Part shown: one piece after another, positions 49,896 to 59,653 of the stretch
Layout of the letters: every line of letters starts with the position of its first letter
Numbering within the stretch: position 1 is the stretch's first letter
Made by a program: the position numbers and the translations under genes
The notes under the pieces: model-generated
What the model saw: the letters and a program-made list of their open reading frames with translations, nothing else
Databases searched by the model: none
What the model was told of the DNA's origin: nothing
NCBI GenBank assembly: GCA_034002905.1
Contig: JAVEZQ010000004.1
Span: forward strand, 1 to 64,000
Reading direction: 5' to 3'
Source of the DNA: UBA8914 sp034002905
GTDB taxonomy: Bacteria > Pseudomonadota > Alphaproteobacteria > UBA9219
DNA: 64,000 nt

Positions 49896-52472
49896 CTATG
49901 CCGCTACGATGTTGACGATTTTGTTTGGTACGATGATTATTTTTTTGACCGATAGGCCTTCAAGGGCGCGTTTGACGCCCTCTTGCCCCAAAGCCGCGGT
50001 TTCCATGGTTGCTTTGTCGGCGTCTTTGGCGATCTGGATCGTTGCACGGAGCTTGCCATTGACCTGAACCGCGATGGTTGCGCTTGTTTCGACAAGCAAC
50101 GCCGGATCGGCTTTGGGCCAGATCGACTTAACCAATGGAACACGATGTCCCAGCTGTTGCCACAACTCTTCGGTAATGTGGGGCAGCATGGGGTTGAGCA
50201 AGCGGACTAACATTTCAAGCCCTTCGCGCAAAGCAAAGCCATCGCCCTGCCCGCTTCCGTCCAGCTCGTCCAGTGCATTGCTCAATTCACGCGCGCGCGC
50301 CACAGCGCGATTGAAGTGGAACCCTTCCAAATCTTGTGTGAACTCGACGATGGTTTTGTGCGTCATTTGGCGTACGATGAGCGCCTTGTCGCCAAAGCTG
50401 GCTGGAGCCGCCTCGTCGGGAGCCGCTATGGCGAATTTAGGCTCCGTCACGCAACGCCACAGGCGATTGACATAACGCCAGCATCCTTCCACACCAGCCT
50501 CGGTCCATTCGATATCGCGTTCAGGTGGGCTATCGGAGAGAACAAACAGACGTGCCGTATCCGCACCATACAGATCGATAATCTGTCCCGGATCGACGAC
50601 GTTCTTTTTCGATTTGCTCATAACCTCGACGCGGCCAACGTTTACGGGATACCCCGTTTTGACATGGACGGCGGTGCCGTCGCTGTTCTTCTTGACCTCT
50701 TCGGGATAGAGCCATTCGCCCTGCTCGTCCTTATAGGATTCATGGCAGATCATGCCTTGCGTAAACAGGCCGTCAAAGGGCTCATCAATGTCGATATAGC
50801 CGCAGGCCTTCATCGCGCGTGTGAAAAAGCGGGAATAGAGCAAGTGCAAAATGGCATGCTCGACACCGCCGACATACTGATCGACGGGCATCCAGTAATC
50901 CATGTCGGCCTTTTCCACGGGCTTGTCTTCGCACGAGGCCGAGCAATAACGCGCATAGTACCAGCTGGAGTCGACAAAGGTATCGCACGTGTCTGTTTCG
51001 CGAATGGCGGGCTTGCCGCATTTCGGGCAGTTCACATGCTTCCATGTGGGATGGCAGTCTAGTGGATTGCCGGGGCGGCCAATCTCGGCATCGTCGGGAA
51101 GCTTGACGGGCAAATCCTTTTCTGGAACAGGCACAGCGCCGCACGCATCGCAGTGGATGATGGGGATAGGACAGCCCCAATAACGCTGACGGCTGATGCA
51201 CCAATCGCGCAGACGATATTGCACCGTGCCCTTCCCTGCGCCCACCTCTTCCACGCGTTTGATCGCAGTCTTAATGGCGGCCTCTGTGTTAAGGCCATCG
51301 AGGAAATCGGAGTTAAAGGCTTTGCCCGGCCCTGTATAGGCTTCGTTGCCAACGGTAAAGCTGGCGGGATCTTCACCCTCCGGCAGAACGACGGCTTTAA
51401 CGGGCAGATTATATTTGCGGGCAAAATCAAGGTCGCGTTGGTCATGCGCGGGACAGCCAAAAATGGCGCCGGTGCCGTATTCGACGAGCACAAAATTGGC
51501 GACATAGACAGGAAGCTTCCATGCCGGGTCAAAGGGGTGTTCAACGGTTGCTCCCGTGTCCATACCCAGTTTTTCGCCCTTTTCAATGTCGACGATGCTT
51601 GTGCCCGTACGGTTGCATTCGGTGCAGAAGGCAGCAAGCTTTTCGTTTTTGGCGGCAAGCTTTTTCGCAAAAGGATGATTGGCGGAGATGGCAACAAAAG
51701 ATGCGCCAAACAATGTGTCGGGACGCGTAGTGAAGACCTCGATCTTTTCGTCTTCACTTCCCGCAACAAAAAATTGAACATAGGCGCCCTCGGATTTTCC
51801 AATCCAATTTTCCTGCATCAACCGGACTTTATCGGGCCAGCGCTCCAAGGTTTTGAGGGATTGCAATAACTCTTCGGAATAGGCGGTGATTTTAAAGAAC
51901 CATTGTGAGAGTAGCTTTTTCTCGACAAGGGCTCCAGAGCGCCACCCTCTTCCATCGATAACTTGTTCATTGGCCAAGACCGTATTGTCAACGGGATCCC
52001 AATTTGCCCATGCTTCTTTGCGATAGACCAGCCCTTGCTTCAGGAAATCCAGAAACAGCTTCTGTTGGTGTTTGTAATAGGAGGCATCACAGGTCGCGAG
52101 TTCGCGCTCCCAATCTAGCGACAGACCCATGCGGACCAGCTCGGCCTTCATGTTCTTGATGTTGTCATAGGTCCATGTAGCGGGGTCGGTGTTGCTTTTG
52201 CGCGCAGCGTTTTCAGCGGGCAGGCCAAAGGCATCCCAGCCCATCGGATGAAGGACGTTAAAGCCAAGCGCCCTTTTATAGCGGGCAACCACATCGCCCA
52301 GTGTATAGTTGCGGACATGGCCCATATGGATGCGGCCGGAAGGATAGGGAAGCATGGAAAGCGTGTAATGCTTGGGCCTTGTGGGGTCTGTTATGGCCCT
52401 AAACGATTGATTTTCCTGCCAATATTGTTGCCACTTGGTCTCGGTGACCTGAACATTATATCTTTCTGACAT
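49896..52472 (-). CDS. leuS: Leucyl-tRNA synthetase
   Basis: 858 aa, full length. The HIGH box is SMLPYPSGRIHMGHVRNYTL, the CP1 editing domain runs roughly from 220 to 420 (VFTTRPDTLFGASFVAI, YGTGAIFGCPAHDQRD), a Cys zinc-like loop CPKCGKPAIRETDTCDTFVD follows, and KMSKS appears as MSKSKKNVVDPGQII. The C-terminal domain ends KIIIVPNKIVNIVAA. First gene of the leuS-lptE-holA operon. Confidence 0.98.
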   Translation of the reverse strand: MSERYNVQVTETKWQQYWQENQSFRAITDPTRPKHYTLSMLPYPSGRIHMGHVRNYTLGDVVARYKRALGFNVLHPMGWDAFGLPAENAARKSNTDPATWTYDNIKNMKAELVRMGLSLDWERELATCDASYYKHQQKLFLDFLKQGLVYRKEAWANWDPVDNTVLANEQVIDGRGWRSGALVEKKLLSQWFFKITAYSEELLQSLKTLERWPDKVRLMQENWIGKSEGAYVQFFVAGSEDEKIEVFTTRPDTLFGASFVAISANHPFAKKLAAKNEKLAAFCTECNRTGTSIVDIEKGEKLGMDTGATVEHPFDPAWKLPVYVANFVLVEYGTGAIFGCPAHDQRDLDFARKYNLPVKAVVLPEGEDPASFTVGNEAYTGPGKAFNSDFLDGLNTEAAIKTAIKRVEEVGAGKGTVQYRLRDWCISRQRYWGCPIPIIHCDACGAVPVPEKDLPVKLPDDAEIGRPGNPLDCHPTWKHVNCPKCGKPAIRETDTCDTFVDSSWYYARYCSASCEDKPVEKADMDYWMPVDQYVGGVEHAILHLLYSRFFTRAMKACGYIDIDEPFDGLFTQGMICHESYKDEQGEWLYPEEVKKNSDGTAVHVKTGYPVNVGRVEVMSKSKKNVVDPGQIIDLYGADTARLFVLSDSPPERDIEWTEAGVEGCWRYVNRLWRCVTEPKFAIAAPDEAAPASFGDKALIVRQMTHKTIVEFTQDLEGFHFNRAVARARELSNALDELDGSGQGDGFALREGLEMLVRLLNPMLPHITEELWQQLGHRVPLVKSIWPKADPALLVETSATIAVQVNGKLRATIQIAKDADKATMETAALGQEGVKRALEGLSVKKIIIVPNKIVNIVAA

Positions 52473-52619
52473 GGTTTGCTTGCCGAATAGTTAGGGGTTT
52501 TTTAACAATTGCATCGCGTGTAAGTTAGCGCACAAAAGGAAGGAGAGCAACGGCGCTATTGTATTGGAAAGTATATTTTCTTGTGGCACAAAAGGCTCTG
52601 TTTTGATTTAGGAACAATG

Positions 52620-53225
52620 ATGTCCGAAAAAACGATTTTTCCGGCACCGACGAGCCTTACAGGCCTTCCGTTTGTTGGCGGGCCAAGAGGGTTTTGGCGG
52701 CGCGCGCATGTTCAGGGGTGGGTTGTTGGCACCTTGTTTAACATGGTGGCCATGCAGGCGTGTTATCCCGGATCGAAAGCGTATCTTTTGTCCGGCGGCA
52801 TTACCTTTCTTGTCGGTGGGGCCGTTGCGCACAAAGTTGAGGACACGCTTGTTCGACGCGAAATAAGCTTGTATGACTGGCTTGGTCGAACGCAAAAGAG
52901 TTGGACAACTCCTTTTTATATCGAGTCTGATTTGACGGGAGAGGGGAAGGCGTATGCCAGTTGTGTCGAGGCGCATTATTGGCGTGATTTTGCAAAAAGG
53001 TGCGTAAAGGCAAAGGCCAAGCAGGCCGGAGCATTTGCCGGGATATCTTTCCTTCAAGCTGTAATGTTAACTGGACTTGGTCTGCCGTGGCAAAATGCTG
53101 CCGTCTTTGTCTTTTCCAGTGCCCTGCCGCTCTGTGCAGAAATTGTAGCCGCGATGTCGCGATGGCGTGCTGTTTGGAACGACAAAAAGCGGGTTTTGCC
53201 TTTACCGAAGGCACAAAACGGCTAA
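52620..53225 (+). CDS. Hypothetical membrane protein, 201 aa
   Basis: The ATG at 52620 (AGGA six bases upstream) was preferred to the adjacent ATG at 52617. Hydrophobic segments: GWVVGTLFNMVAMQACY, YLLSGGITFLVGGAVAH and AGAFAGISFLQAVMLTGLGL with AAVFVFSSALPLCAEIVAA near the end, so three to four transmembrane helices. The loop LYDWLGRTQKSWTTPFYIES is charged and aromatic. Not recognised. Divergent from leuS. Confidence 0.65.
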   Translation: MSEKTIFPAPTSLTGLPFVGGPRGFWRRAHVQGWVVGTLFNMVAMQACYPGSKAYLLSGGITFLVGGAVAHKVEDTLVRREISLYDWLGRTQKSWTTPFYIESDLTGEGKAYASCVEAHYWRDFAKRCVKAKAKQAGAFAGISFLQAVMLTGLGLPWQNAAVFVFSSALPLCAEIVAAMSRWRAVWNDKKRVLPLPKAQNG

Positions 53226-53345
53226 AACTTCTGGAAGACACAGAAAAATAATGAAAAAGGAAGCGTTTGCGAGCAGCGTAACGATTTGCTAAGACCCACA
53301 TGGCAATATGGCAGCCAGTTTTATAGGAGCAGGAGTATAAGTGGT

Positions 53346-54020
53346 ATGAAAGACCTGACGTTTGAAGCTTTGAGCCCTGATGTAGCGCGCGAACTGCTTG
53401 TCGCGACCGAACGAGAGATGAAGCCCATCGAAATGCCTTTGGACAAGACCTTGGTTCAGGTCGTAACGCTGCCCTTTTATGCGGATTATAAGTTTTATGC
53501 GATGACGGATATGACGTTGCCGCCGCCTAATATCCGCTATATGCTTTATCGTCCCGGTGATCTGAATATGATGAACTGGACGAACGAGCCGATTTATAGC
53601 GTGAATGAAAAGGCGCCGATCAAGTTGGATCGCAAGACGCTCGTTCTTTATACAAAGTTTTTCTTCCACTATGTGCGTGGCCAATTGGGGCGTTTTATCA
53701 TTGTTGAAACACCGGAAGATGTCCGGTGGCTTGAAAACGCAAGCGATCAGGAAAAGGCGATGGTTGCTGAACGCCTTATGCCTGTGACGTATAAAAGCGT
53801 CGGACGCGACAACCTCTTTACGCTGACTTGTACGGTGATCTTTAAAAACGCCTTGTTCAAAACGGACGTTAAGGTTGCGCCCTATGAAATGGACGTTTTT
53901 GATCCTGAAAGCGGGATGTCGGAGCATTTTACGATCGGCCAGATGAAGCTCACGAACGAAGAGCTTTTGCTTGAAGATCTTAATGTACCGGTCGATGAGC
54001 CTCCCGGCGAGTTCGGCTAA
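53346..54020 (+). CDS. Conserved-looking hypothetical protein, 224 aa
   Basis: Start at 53346 (MKDLTFEALSPDVARELLVA), with CAGGAG upstream. Soluble, no signal peptide. MTLPPPNIRYMLYRPGDLNM, NMMNWTNEPIYSVNEKAPIK and HYVRGQLGRFIIVETPEDVR are aromatic-rich strands; the end is acidic (EDLNVPVDEPPGEFG). I do not recognise the family. Codon use is like that of the neighbouring housekeeping genes. Convergent with the ymdB-like gene. Confidence 0.6.
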   Translation: MKDLTFEALSPDVARELLVATEREMKPIEMPLDKTLVQVVTLPFYADYKFYAMTDMTLPPPNIRYMLYRPGDLNMMNWTNEPIYSVNEKAPIKLDRKTLVLYTKFFFHYVRGQLGRFIIVETPEDVRWLENASDQEKAMVAERLMPVTYKSVGRDNLFTLTCTVIFKNALFKTDVKVAPYEMDVFDPESGMSEHFTIGQMKLTNEELLLEDLNVPVDEPPGEFG

Positions 54021-54037
54021 GGCATAGCCTTTAAAAA

Positions 54038-54853
54038 CTAGACAATGTTTCGTGTTTTGAGACAGCCGCCAAGCTGAAAGGCTTGGATATCGGTCGCACG
54101 CCCATTGGAATCGTTTGTGGTCACAAGACAGCCGCACAGGGTCGCTTCCCCTTGGGCCGGCTCAAACCGTTCGTTGCCAAGCTTGCGCGTAAAACGTCGC
54201 AGGATAATGTCTTTGCGCATGCCGATTACGCTGTCGAAATCGCCGCACATGCCGGTGTCTGTTTGAAAGGCGGTGCCTTTTTCAAGGATATGATCGTCGG
54301 CGGTCGGGATATGGGTGTGCGTGCCGATGACGGCGGAAACGCGCCCATCCAGATGATGCCCCATGGCGACTTTTTCCGATGTGGTTTCGGCGTGAAAATC
54401 GACAAAAATTGCGTTGATGCCTGCGCCAAGTGTATAGCTTTGCAAAAGGGAGTCCATGGATGAAAACGGATCATCCAGTGTAAAGGGCATATTCAGATTG
54501 CCCATCACATTCACAATCAGGATTTTGCGCTGATCGGGCAGGGAAAGCACAGTATAGCCGTGACCCGGCGTGCCTTCGGGATAATTGAGGGGGCGCAATA
54601 AACAGGTCAGGCGGTCCATGTGGGGCAGCAACTCTTTTTGTCGCCAGACGTGATTGCCTGTCGTCACGCAATGAACGCCCGCATCGAAAAAGTCTTGAGC
54701 AATGCCTCGCGTGATGCCAAATCCCGCGGCGGCGTTCTCGCCATTGACGATAATACAATCGGGGGCGAGACGGGCCTTCAGGTCCGGCAGGGCAGTCAGC
54801 AAAGCATCGCGGCCCGGTCGGCCCATAATGTCACCAAAAAACAAAACACGCAT
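54038..54853 (-). CDS. YmdB-family metallophosphoesterase (TIGR00282)
   Basis: 271 aa from the ATG at 54853. MRVLFFGDIMGRPGRDAL, DCIIVNGENAAAGFGIT, FDAGVHCVTTGNHVWRQKEL, FVDFHAETTSEKVAMGHHLD and VIGTHTHIPTADDHIL hold the Asp, Asn and His metal ligands. Members hydrolyse 2',3'-cyclic or cyclic nucleotides; in Bacillus YmdB affects RNA turnover and motility. Here the neighbours give no further clue. Confidence 0.92.
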   Translation of the reverse strand: MRVLFFGDIMGRPGRDALLTALPDLKARLAPDCIIVNGENAAAGFGITRGIAQDFFDAGVHCVTTGNHVWRQKELLPHMDRLTCLLRPLNYPEGTPGHGYTVLSLPDQRKILIVNVMGNLNMPFTLDDPFSSMDSLLQSYTLGAGINAIFVDFHAETTSEKVAMGHHLDGRVSAVIGTHTHIPTADDHILEKGTAFQTDTGMCGDFDSVIGMRKDIILRRFTRKLGNERFEPAQGEATLCGCLVTTNDSNGRATDIQAFQLGGCLKTRNIV

Positions 54854-54985
54854 AAAAAGCACCATCAAATTGAAAGGAAGACTTGTTTTTAGGATATTTT
54901 TGGCGAGAGGTCACGCAAAAGGGCTTGCCAGCAACGAAAAACCCATCCAAGTTGTTCTTCTTAATAAGCTTTTAAGGAGGCCCGC

Positions 54986-56503
54986 ATGTTAAAAATTTCT
55001 TTTCAGGAGCCGAATTCGTTAAGAAACAAGGCGTTAGCGATTGTCGTCGCGCAAAAGGCGCAAAGCATTGCGCTGGGGCCTCAGGCAAAGCATGTTGATC
55101 AAACGCTTGGCGGCGCACTGTCCCTCGCAATAAAGGCGACGCCATCCTTTAAAGCAAAGGTCGGACAGGTTTTGTCTTTTCCCGTTTCCGAGCGCAAGGG
55201 GCCAGATCGTGTTGTGCTCGTTGGCATAGGCAAGGCGGAAGAGGCCGACGCCTTGACGTTTGAAGCGGCGGGGGCCGCGGCGGTGATGGCGATGGAAAAG
55301 GATGTGGAAGGCGAGGGCGCTTTGCTGGTCGATGGTGCGGGATTGAAAAAGATTTCGGGACCACAAGCTGCGGCGAGCGCGGCAATGGGCGCTGTTTTGC
55401 GTCACTATCGTTTCGACAAATATCATTCAAAGGAAAAGAAGGAGACCACCCTGATTAAGGGGCTTGTGATTGGTGTCGAGGAATTTGACACGGCCAAAGC
55501 GCTTTTTGCGCCAGAGCAAAAAGTAGCGCAAAGCGTTTGCTTCGCGCGTGACTTGGTCACAGAGCCCGCGAATGTTATCGATCCCGCAGCCATGGTTCAG
55601 GCGGCGCGCAAGCTTGAAAAGCTGGGGGTCGAGGTGACTGTTCTTGGGCAACAGCAGATGGAAAAGCTGGGTATGCGTGCGCTTCTTGGTGTCGCGCAGG
55701 GAAGCGACAAACCGCCTTATCTTGTCACGATGTCTTGGCGTGGAGCGCCGGAGGCTAAGGAACAAAAACCAATCGCTTTTGTGGGGAAGGGCGTAACGTT
55801 TGACTCCGGCGGTATTTCGCTCAAGCCCGGCGCTGGCATGGGGGACATGAAATTCGATATGGGCGGCGCGGCCGCCGTTGTCGGGGCAGTGCGTGCGCTT
55901 GCCGCCCGCAAAGCAAAGACAAACGTCGTGGGCGTGATAGGGCTGGTTGAAAACATGCCTTCGGGCAAAGCGCAACGCCCCGGCGACGTGGTAAAAAGTG
56001 CGAACGGCCAGACGATTGAAATTCTTAATACAGATGCCGAAGGGCGCTTGGTTCTTGCTGATGTTTTGTGGTACGCGCAAAAGGAGTTTAAACCCAAAGC
56101 CATCGTCGATCTGGCAACCTTGACCGGCGCAATGCTTGTCGCGCTGGGACATAAATATGCAGGCATTTTCTCAAACAATGACAAACTTGCCGCTTCCCTT
56201 GAAAAAGCGGGACGGGCGGTGGATGAGCTTGTCTGGCGTTTCCCGCTTGATAAAGAGTATGACAAAATGATCGACTCCACTATTGCGGACATGAAAAATA
56301 TTGGCGAGGGCAGCAAGGCGGGCAGCATCACAGCCGCACAGTTTTTGAAGCGCTTTATCCAAAAAGATGTCGCGTGGGTTCACATCGATATTGCCGGAAC
56401 GGCATGGCGGGAAAAGCCAACAGAGACCTGTTCCAAAGGGGCGACGGGTTTCGGGGTGCGTTTGCTGGATCGCTTGGTTCACGAAATGGGTTCTTCCTCG
56501 TAA
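54986..56503 (+). CDS. pepA: Leucyl aminopeptidase PepA (M17)
   Basis: 505 aa, with AAGGAGGCCCGC before the ATG. The C-terminal catalytic domain has VGKGVTFDSGGISLKPGAGM with the metal-binding Lys and Asp, MKFDMGGAAAVVGAVRAL, and EILNTDAEGRLVLADVLW (the NTDAEGR signature). Cytoplasmic di-metal exopeptidase; in some bacteria also a DNA-binding factor in site-specific recombination. holC follows after 5 bp. Confidence 0.96.
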   Translation: MLKISFQEPNSLRNKALAIVVAQKAQSIALGPQAKHVDQTLGGALSLAIKATPSFKAKVGQVLSFPVSERKGPDRVVLVGIGKAEEADALTFEAAGAAAVMAMEKDVEGEGALLVDGAGLKKISGPQAAASAAMGAVLRHYRFDKYHSKEKKETTLIKGLVIGVEEFDTAKALFAPEQKVAQSVCFARDLVTEPANVIDPAAMVQAARKLEKLGVEVTVLGQQQMEKLGMRALLGVAQGSDKPPYLVTMSWRGAPEAKEQKPIAFVGKGVTFDSGGISLKPGAGMGDMKFDMGGAAAVVGAVRALAARKAKTNVVGVIGLVENMPSGKAQRPGDVVKSANGQTIEILNTDAEGRLVLADVLWYAQKEFKPKAIVDLATLTGAMLVALGHKYAGIFSNNDKLAASLEKAGRAVDELVWRFPLDKEYDKMIDSTIADMKNIGEGSKAGSITAAQFLKRFIQKDVAWVHIDIAGTAWREKPTETCSKGATGFGVRLLDRLVHEMGSSS

Positions 56504-56508
56504 TCGTT

Positions 56509-56955
56509 ATGCCAGAGGTTCGTTTTTATCATCTGATCCGTACAGGGCTTGAGCAGGCATTGCCGGAATTGCTTGAAAAGGCGTATGGCCGGGGGCTCCG
56601 GGCTGTTGTGAGGGCTGAACGGCGCGAGGAGCTTGTGCGCTTGTCCGAGGCTTTGTGGGCCCATCGGCCTGAAAGCTTTTTGCCTCACGGAGTCAATGGG
56701 CAAGACGTGCGCGAAGGACAGCCAATTTGGTTGACAGAGGGGATGGACGAAAAGGAAGGCGACGACGTTTTGTTTTTGGTTAATGTGCCTGACAACAAAA
56801 GCATCGATAGCTATGATTTGATTTGTGAAGTGTTTGATGGCACGCAACAGACTTGCGTTGCACGAGCGCGGCAACGATGGACACTATACAAAGAACAAGG
56901 GTTCGCCCTGACCTATTGGCAACAGGGAGAAAGCGGTTGGGAAAAGAAAAAGTGA
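56509..56955 (+). CDS. holC: DNA polymerase III subunit chi
   Basis: 148 aa from the ATG at 56509. PEVRFYHLIRTGLEQALPEL, GLRAVVRAERREELVRLSEA, LWAHRPESFLPHG and VLFLVNVPDN are typical of HolC. Chi links the clamp loader to SSB. pepA-holC is a common pair. Its stop overlaps the ribF start by GTGA. Confidence 0.92.
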   Translation: MPEVRFYHLIRTGLEQALPELLEKAYGRGLRAVVRAERREELVRLSEALWAHRPESFLPHGVNGQDVREGQPIWLTEGMDEKEGDDVLFLVNVPDNKSIDSYDLICEVFDGTQQTCVARARQRWTLYKEQGFALTYWQQGESGWEKKK

Positions 56956-57935
56956 GTGGTTTTTTGGATGTCATCACGGGACAGTCGCCCTTGACCGGCG
57001 GCGTTGTGGCTTTGGGCAATTTCGACGGCGTTCATCTTGGGCACCGGGCGGTGCTTCAGGCGACGATTGATGCCGCGCTTGAGCTTGGCGCGCCCGCTTA
57101 TGCCATGACGTTTGAGCCGCATCCTTATCAGGTGTTTCGTAAAGATGTCGAGCCGTTTTTGATTATGCAGCCTCAGCATAAACGCTATTTGCTGCGTGAG
57201 CTTGGTATTGACGGCGTCATTACGTTTCCCTTTACGCCTGAAGCCGCCCAAATGTCTGCTCGTGACTTTGTGGAGCAGGTGTTAATCAAGGCCTGTCGTG
57301 TGCGGCAGGTTGTGGTTGGTTTTGATTTTGTCTTTGGGCAAGGGCGACGGGCGGATGCGCAACAACTGGCGCAGTTGCTTGAACCACATGGTGTGAATGT
57401 CACGATTGTGGAGCCGCAGCGAGATGAGGGAGGAGAAATTATATCGTCCTCACGTATTCGCGACTATTTACGCAATGGACAAATCGAAAAAGCCAATGCG
57501 TTATTGGGGCGGTTTTTCACGATATATGGCTCCATCGAATCCGGCGATCAACGCGGACGGGAGCTTAGTTTTCCCACGGCGAACATCTCGCTTGGAAACA
57601 CCATTCGTCCCGCTTATGGCGTTTACACGGTTCTTACAAAACCGGCTGGCGAAGAAATCATTTTTCCTGGCATTGCCAACATTGGTGTGCGACCTACATT
57701 CGAGGGCAAAACGGAAATGTTGGAGGTTCACTTCTTTGATTTTTCCGGCACGGTTTATGCGAAGGATTGGGTTGTCTCTCTGTTGTCTTATCTGCGCGCC
57801 GAGAAGAAATTTGATAACGTGGAAGATTTGAAACGACAGATTGAAAAAGATATCCAAGTTGCGCGCCAGTTGCTTCAGACAAAAGTTGATGCCGCGTTGT
57901 CGAAGATTGTGTTGTCGGGGGAAGAGTATGGCTGA
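56952..57935 (+). CDS. ribF: Bifunctional riboflavin kinase/FAD synthetase
   Basis: 327 aa from the GTG at 56952, overlapping the holC stop. VALGNFDGVHLGHRAVLQ holds the nucleotidyltransferase motif, MTFEPHPYQVF and VVGFDFVFGQGRRADAQQL follow, then ISSSRIRDYLRNGQIEKAN. The kinase half has GRELSFPTANISLGNTIRPA and YGVYTVLTKPAGEEIIFPGI. It makes FMN and FAD. In many alphaproteobacteria ribF is next to ileS; here it is coupled to holC instead. Confidence 0.96.
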   Translation: MSGFLDVITGQSPLTGGVVALGNFDGVHLGHRAVLQATIDAALELGAPAYAMTFEPHPYQVFRKDVEPFLIMQPQHKRYLLRELGIDGVITFPFTPEAAQMSARDFVEQVLIKACRVRQVVVGFDFVFGQGRRADAQQLAQLLEPHGVNVTIVEPQRDEGGEIISSSRIRDYLRNGQIEKANALLGRFFTIYGSIESGDQRGRELSFPTANISLGNTIRPAYGVYTVLTKPAGEEIIFPGIANIGVRPTFEGKTEMLEVHFFDFSGTVYAKDWVVSLLSYLRAEKKFDNVEDLKRQIEKDIQVARQLLQTKVDAALSKIVLSGEEYG

Positions 57936-59004
57936 TCCTCAGGCCGCCTATGCCCGGCAGTGGAAACTGGGAATGCCCGCGCTGGATATGACGCTTAATC
58001 GACAGGGATTGTGGGCGATGATCTCCATGGGAGATGGTCATCTCGCCATTCTGCCTGCGGCCGATACGGGGGTTGGCCCCTCTTTGATCGAGGGCCATGA
58101 GGGGGTTTCTCTTTGCTGTGCGCCGGACGCGGATGATCATGCTTTCCTTTCGGGGGGGAGTGACGGAAGGTTGTTGTTGGTGGACCCAGAGGTGGATATT
58201 CCGACGGTTCTGGTCGAAGGGCAGGGGCGCTGGATTGAGCATGTCGCGGCTCATGCCGATGGTGTACGCGCTTACGCGTGTGGAAAGACACTGTATCGTC
58301 TTGATGAAATGGGCAAGCAGGCGGCCCCGCCTGTTGAGATGCCTTTTTCCATTGGTGGACTGTCCGTGAGCCCACAGGGGAACTATCTTGCTGTGACCCA
58401 TTATGGTGGCGCGCATATTTTTTGGGCGAAAGAACCAGAGAAAGAGCCGCGTTTTCTAGAGTGGAAGGGCTCCCTTCTGAACATGGCGTGGTCGCCGGAC
58501 GACCTTGTGCTGCTGTCTGCGTTGCAGGACGGCAGCCTTCACGGCTGGAAAATCGAAGAAGCGCTCGCCGGAGGAGAAGAACACGAACAAATCCATATGC
58601 AGGGTTATGCGAACAAGGTTCATTCCATGGCGTTTTCTGCGGGTGGAAAATATCTTGTGACTAGCGGCGCGCAGCAAGCGATTTGTTGGTCGTTCAGTCA
58701 GGGGCGCCCTTGGGACAATAAGCCGCTTGCGTTGGGGGGCGTGGACGCTCGCTTTGTGGTGCGCGTCGCGCCGCATCCCCGCGATGATATGGTAGCGGTC
58801 GGCTATGATGACGGCATGATTATTTTTGCGCCGCTCGATGGCCGCATGGAGGTCTTGGTGCTTCCGCCAGCGGGAAGCCCTGTTGTCGGATTGGCATGGA
58901 ACAATGAGGCCGATGCGTTGATCGCAGTCTTACAAAGCGGCGATATCTTTATGTTCACGGTCAAAAGCGTTTCGCGTTTTGTGCGCGGCCAAGTTGGCGC
59001 TTAG
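57928..59004 (+). CDS. WD40-repeat protein
   Basis: 358 aa starting in the last bases of ribF (8-bp overlap). A beta-propeller with about six to seven repeats; examples are VSLCCAPDADDHAFLSGGSD, GGLSVSPQGNYLAVTHYGGA, LLNMAWSPDDLVLLSALQDG and VHSMAFSAGGKYLVTSGAQQ, each ending near WD-like residues. No other domain and no signal peptide. Scaffold-like function expected; the partner is unknown. Translational coupling to ribF is odd for a scaffold protein. WD40 genes are found in several alphaproteobacteria. Confidence 0.85.
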   Translation: MADPQAAYARQWKLGMPALDMTLNRQGLWAMISMGDGHLAILPAADTGVGPSLIEGHEGVSLCCAPDADDHAFLSGGSDGRLLLVDPEVDIPTVLVEGQGRWIEHVAAHADGVRAYACGKTLYRLDEMGKQAAPPVEMPFSIGGLSVSPQGNYLAVTHYGGAHIFWAKEPEKEPRFLEWKGSLLNMAWSPDDLVLLSALQDGSLHGWKIEEALAGGEEHEQIHMQGYANKVHSMAFSAGGKYLVTSGAQQAICWSFSQGRPWDNKPLALGGVDARFVVRVAPHPRDDMVAVGYDDGMIIFAPLDGRMEVLVLPPAGSPVVGLAWNNEADALIAVLQSGDIFMFTVKSVSRFVRGQVGA

Positions 59005-59573
59005 GCATTTTGCAAAAACAGGCGCAAGGATTTCGGCGTTGTATAGGCGTGCGTTTCCCATCCTCGTTTTTGTGCCGCGTCGATATTATCAATCGTATCA
59101 TCGATCAGGGTGAGTGAAGAGGCGGGAAGGGCAAGTTCGCGCTCGATATGGACGAAATAAGCAGGATCTGGTTTCATAACGCCCATGTCACAAGAGGTAA
59201 AAACACGACAGACCTTATCCGCGAAAAAAGCCTTGATCTTGTTTGCGCGTAAAGGCGTTTGATTGGTCGCGATACAAGATGGTTGGGATGAAAGTAGGGG
59301 AAGGAGGTCTTCCTGCGGTGTAAAGTCTTTCGCCAACCAATAGTTCAGGAAATCAGATGGATCGAGGGAAAGGCCGTGCCGTGCAAAGATGTTTCCGACA
59401 AGACGTTCTTCTTTTGCTCGGCCCAAAAGGGCGTCTTTCCATGCGCCATGAAAAATGTCTTCAACGACGGCGCGGGGAAGGCCAAGATCATCCTTGATGG
59501 TTTTCGACCAGATAAAGCCGCCGTCGTGGTCAAAGGTGCGGAGCAAAACACCATCGACATCCCAGATCAGCAT
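59001..59573 (-). CDS. HAD-superfamily hydrolase (phosphatase-like)
   Basis: 190 aa. MLIWDVDGVLLRTFDHDGGF holds motif I (DxDG), SCIATNQTPLRANKIKAFF motif II (T/N), DMGVMKPDPAYFVHIE motif III (Lys) and LTLIDDTIDNIDAAQKRGW motif IV. The alpha-helical cap is short. Similar to phosphoglycolate phosphatase-like or epoxide hydrolase-N-like HADs; substrate unknown. Convergent with the WD40 gene, overlapping 4 bp. Confidence 0.85.
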   Translation of the reverse strand: MLIWDVDGVLLRTFDHDGGFIWSKTIKDDLGLPRAVVEDIFHGAWKDALLGRAKEERLVGNIFARHGLSLDPSDFLNYWLAKDFTPQEDLLPLLSSQPSCIATNQTPLRANKIKAFFADKVCRVFTSCDMGVMKPDPAYFVHIERELALPASSLTLIDDTIDNIDAAQKRGWETHAYTTPKSLRLFLQNA

Positions 59574-59653
59574 GAGAAAGTACCTTTTGATAATGTTGTT
59601 TTCTTCTGCGCCATGTTACAAGAAAAAGGCAGCAGGTGAAAGGGGGCGGGACA

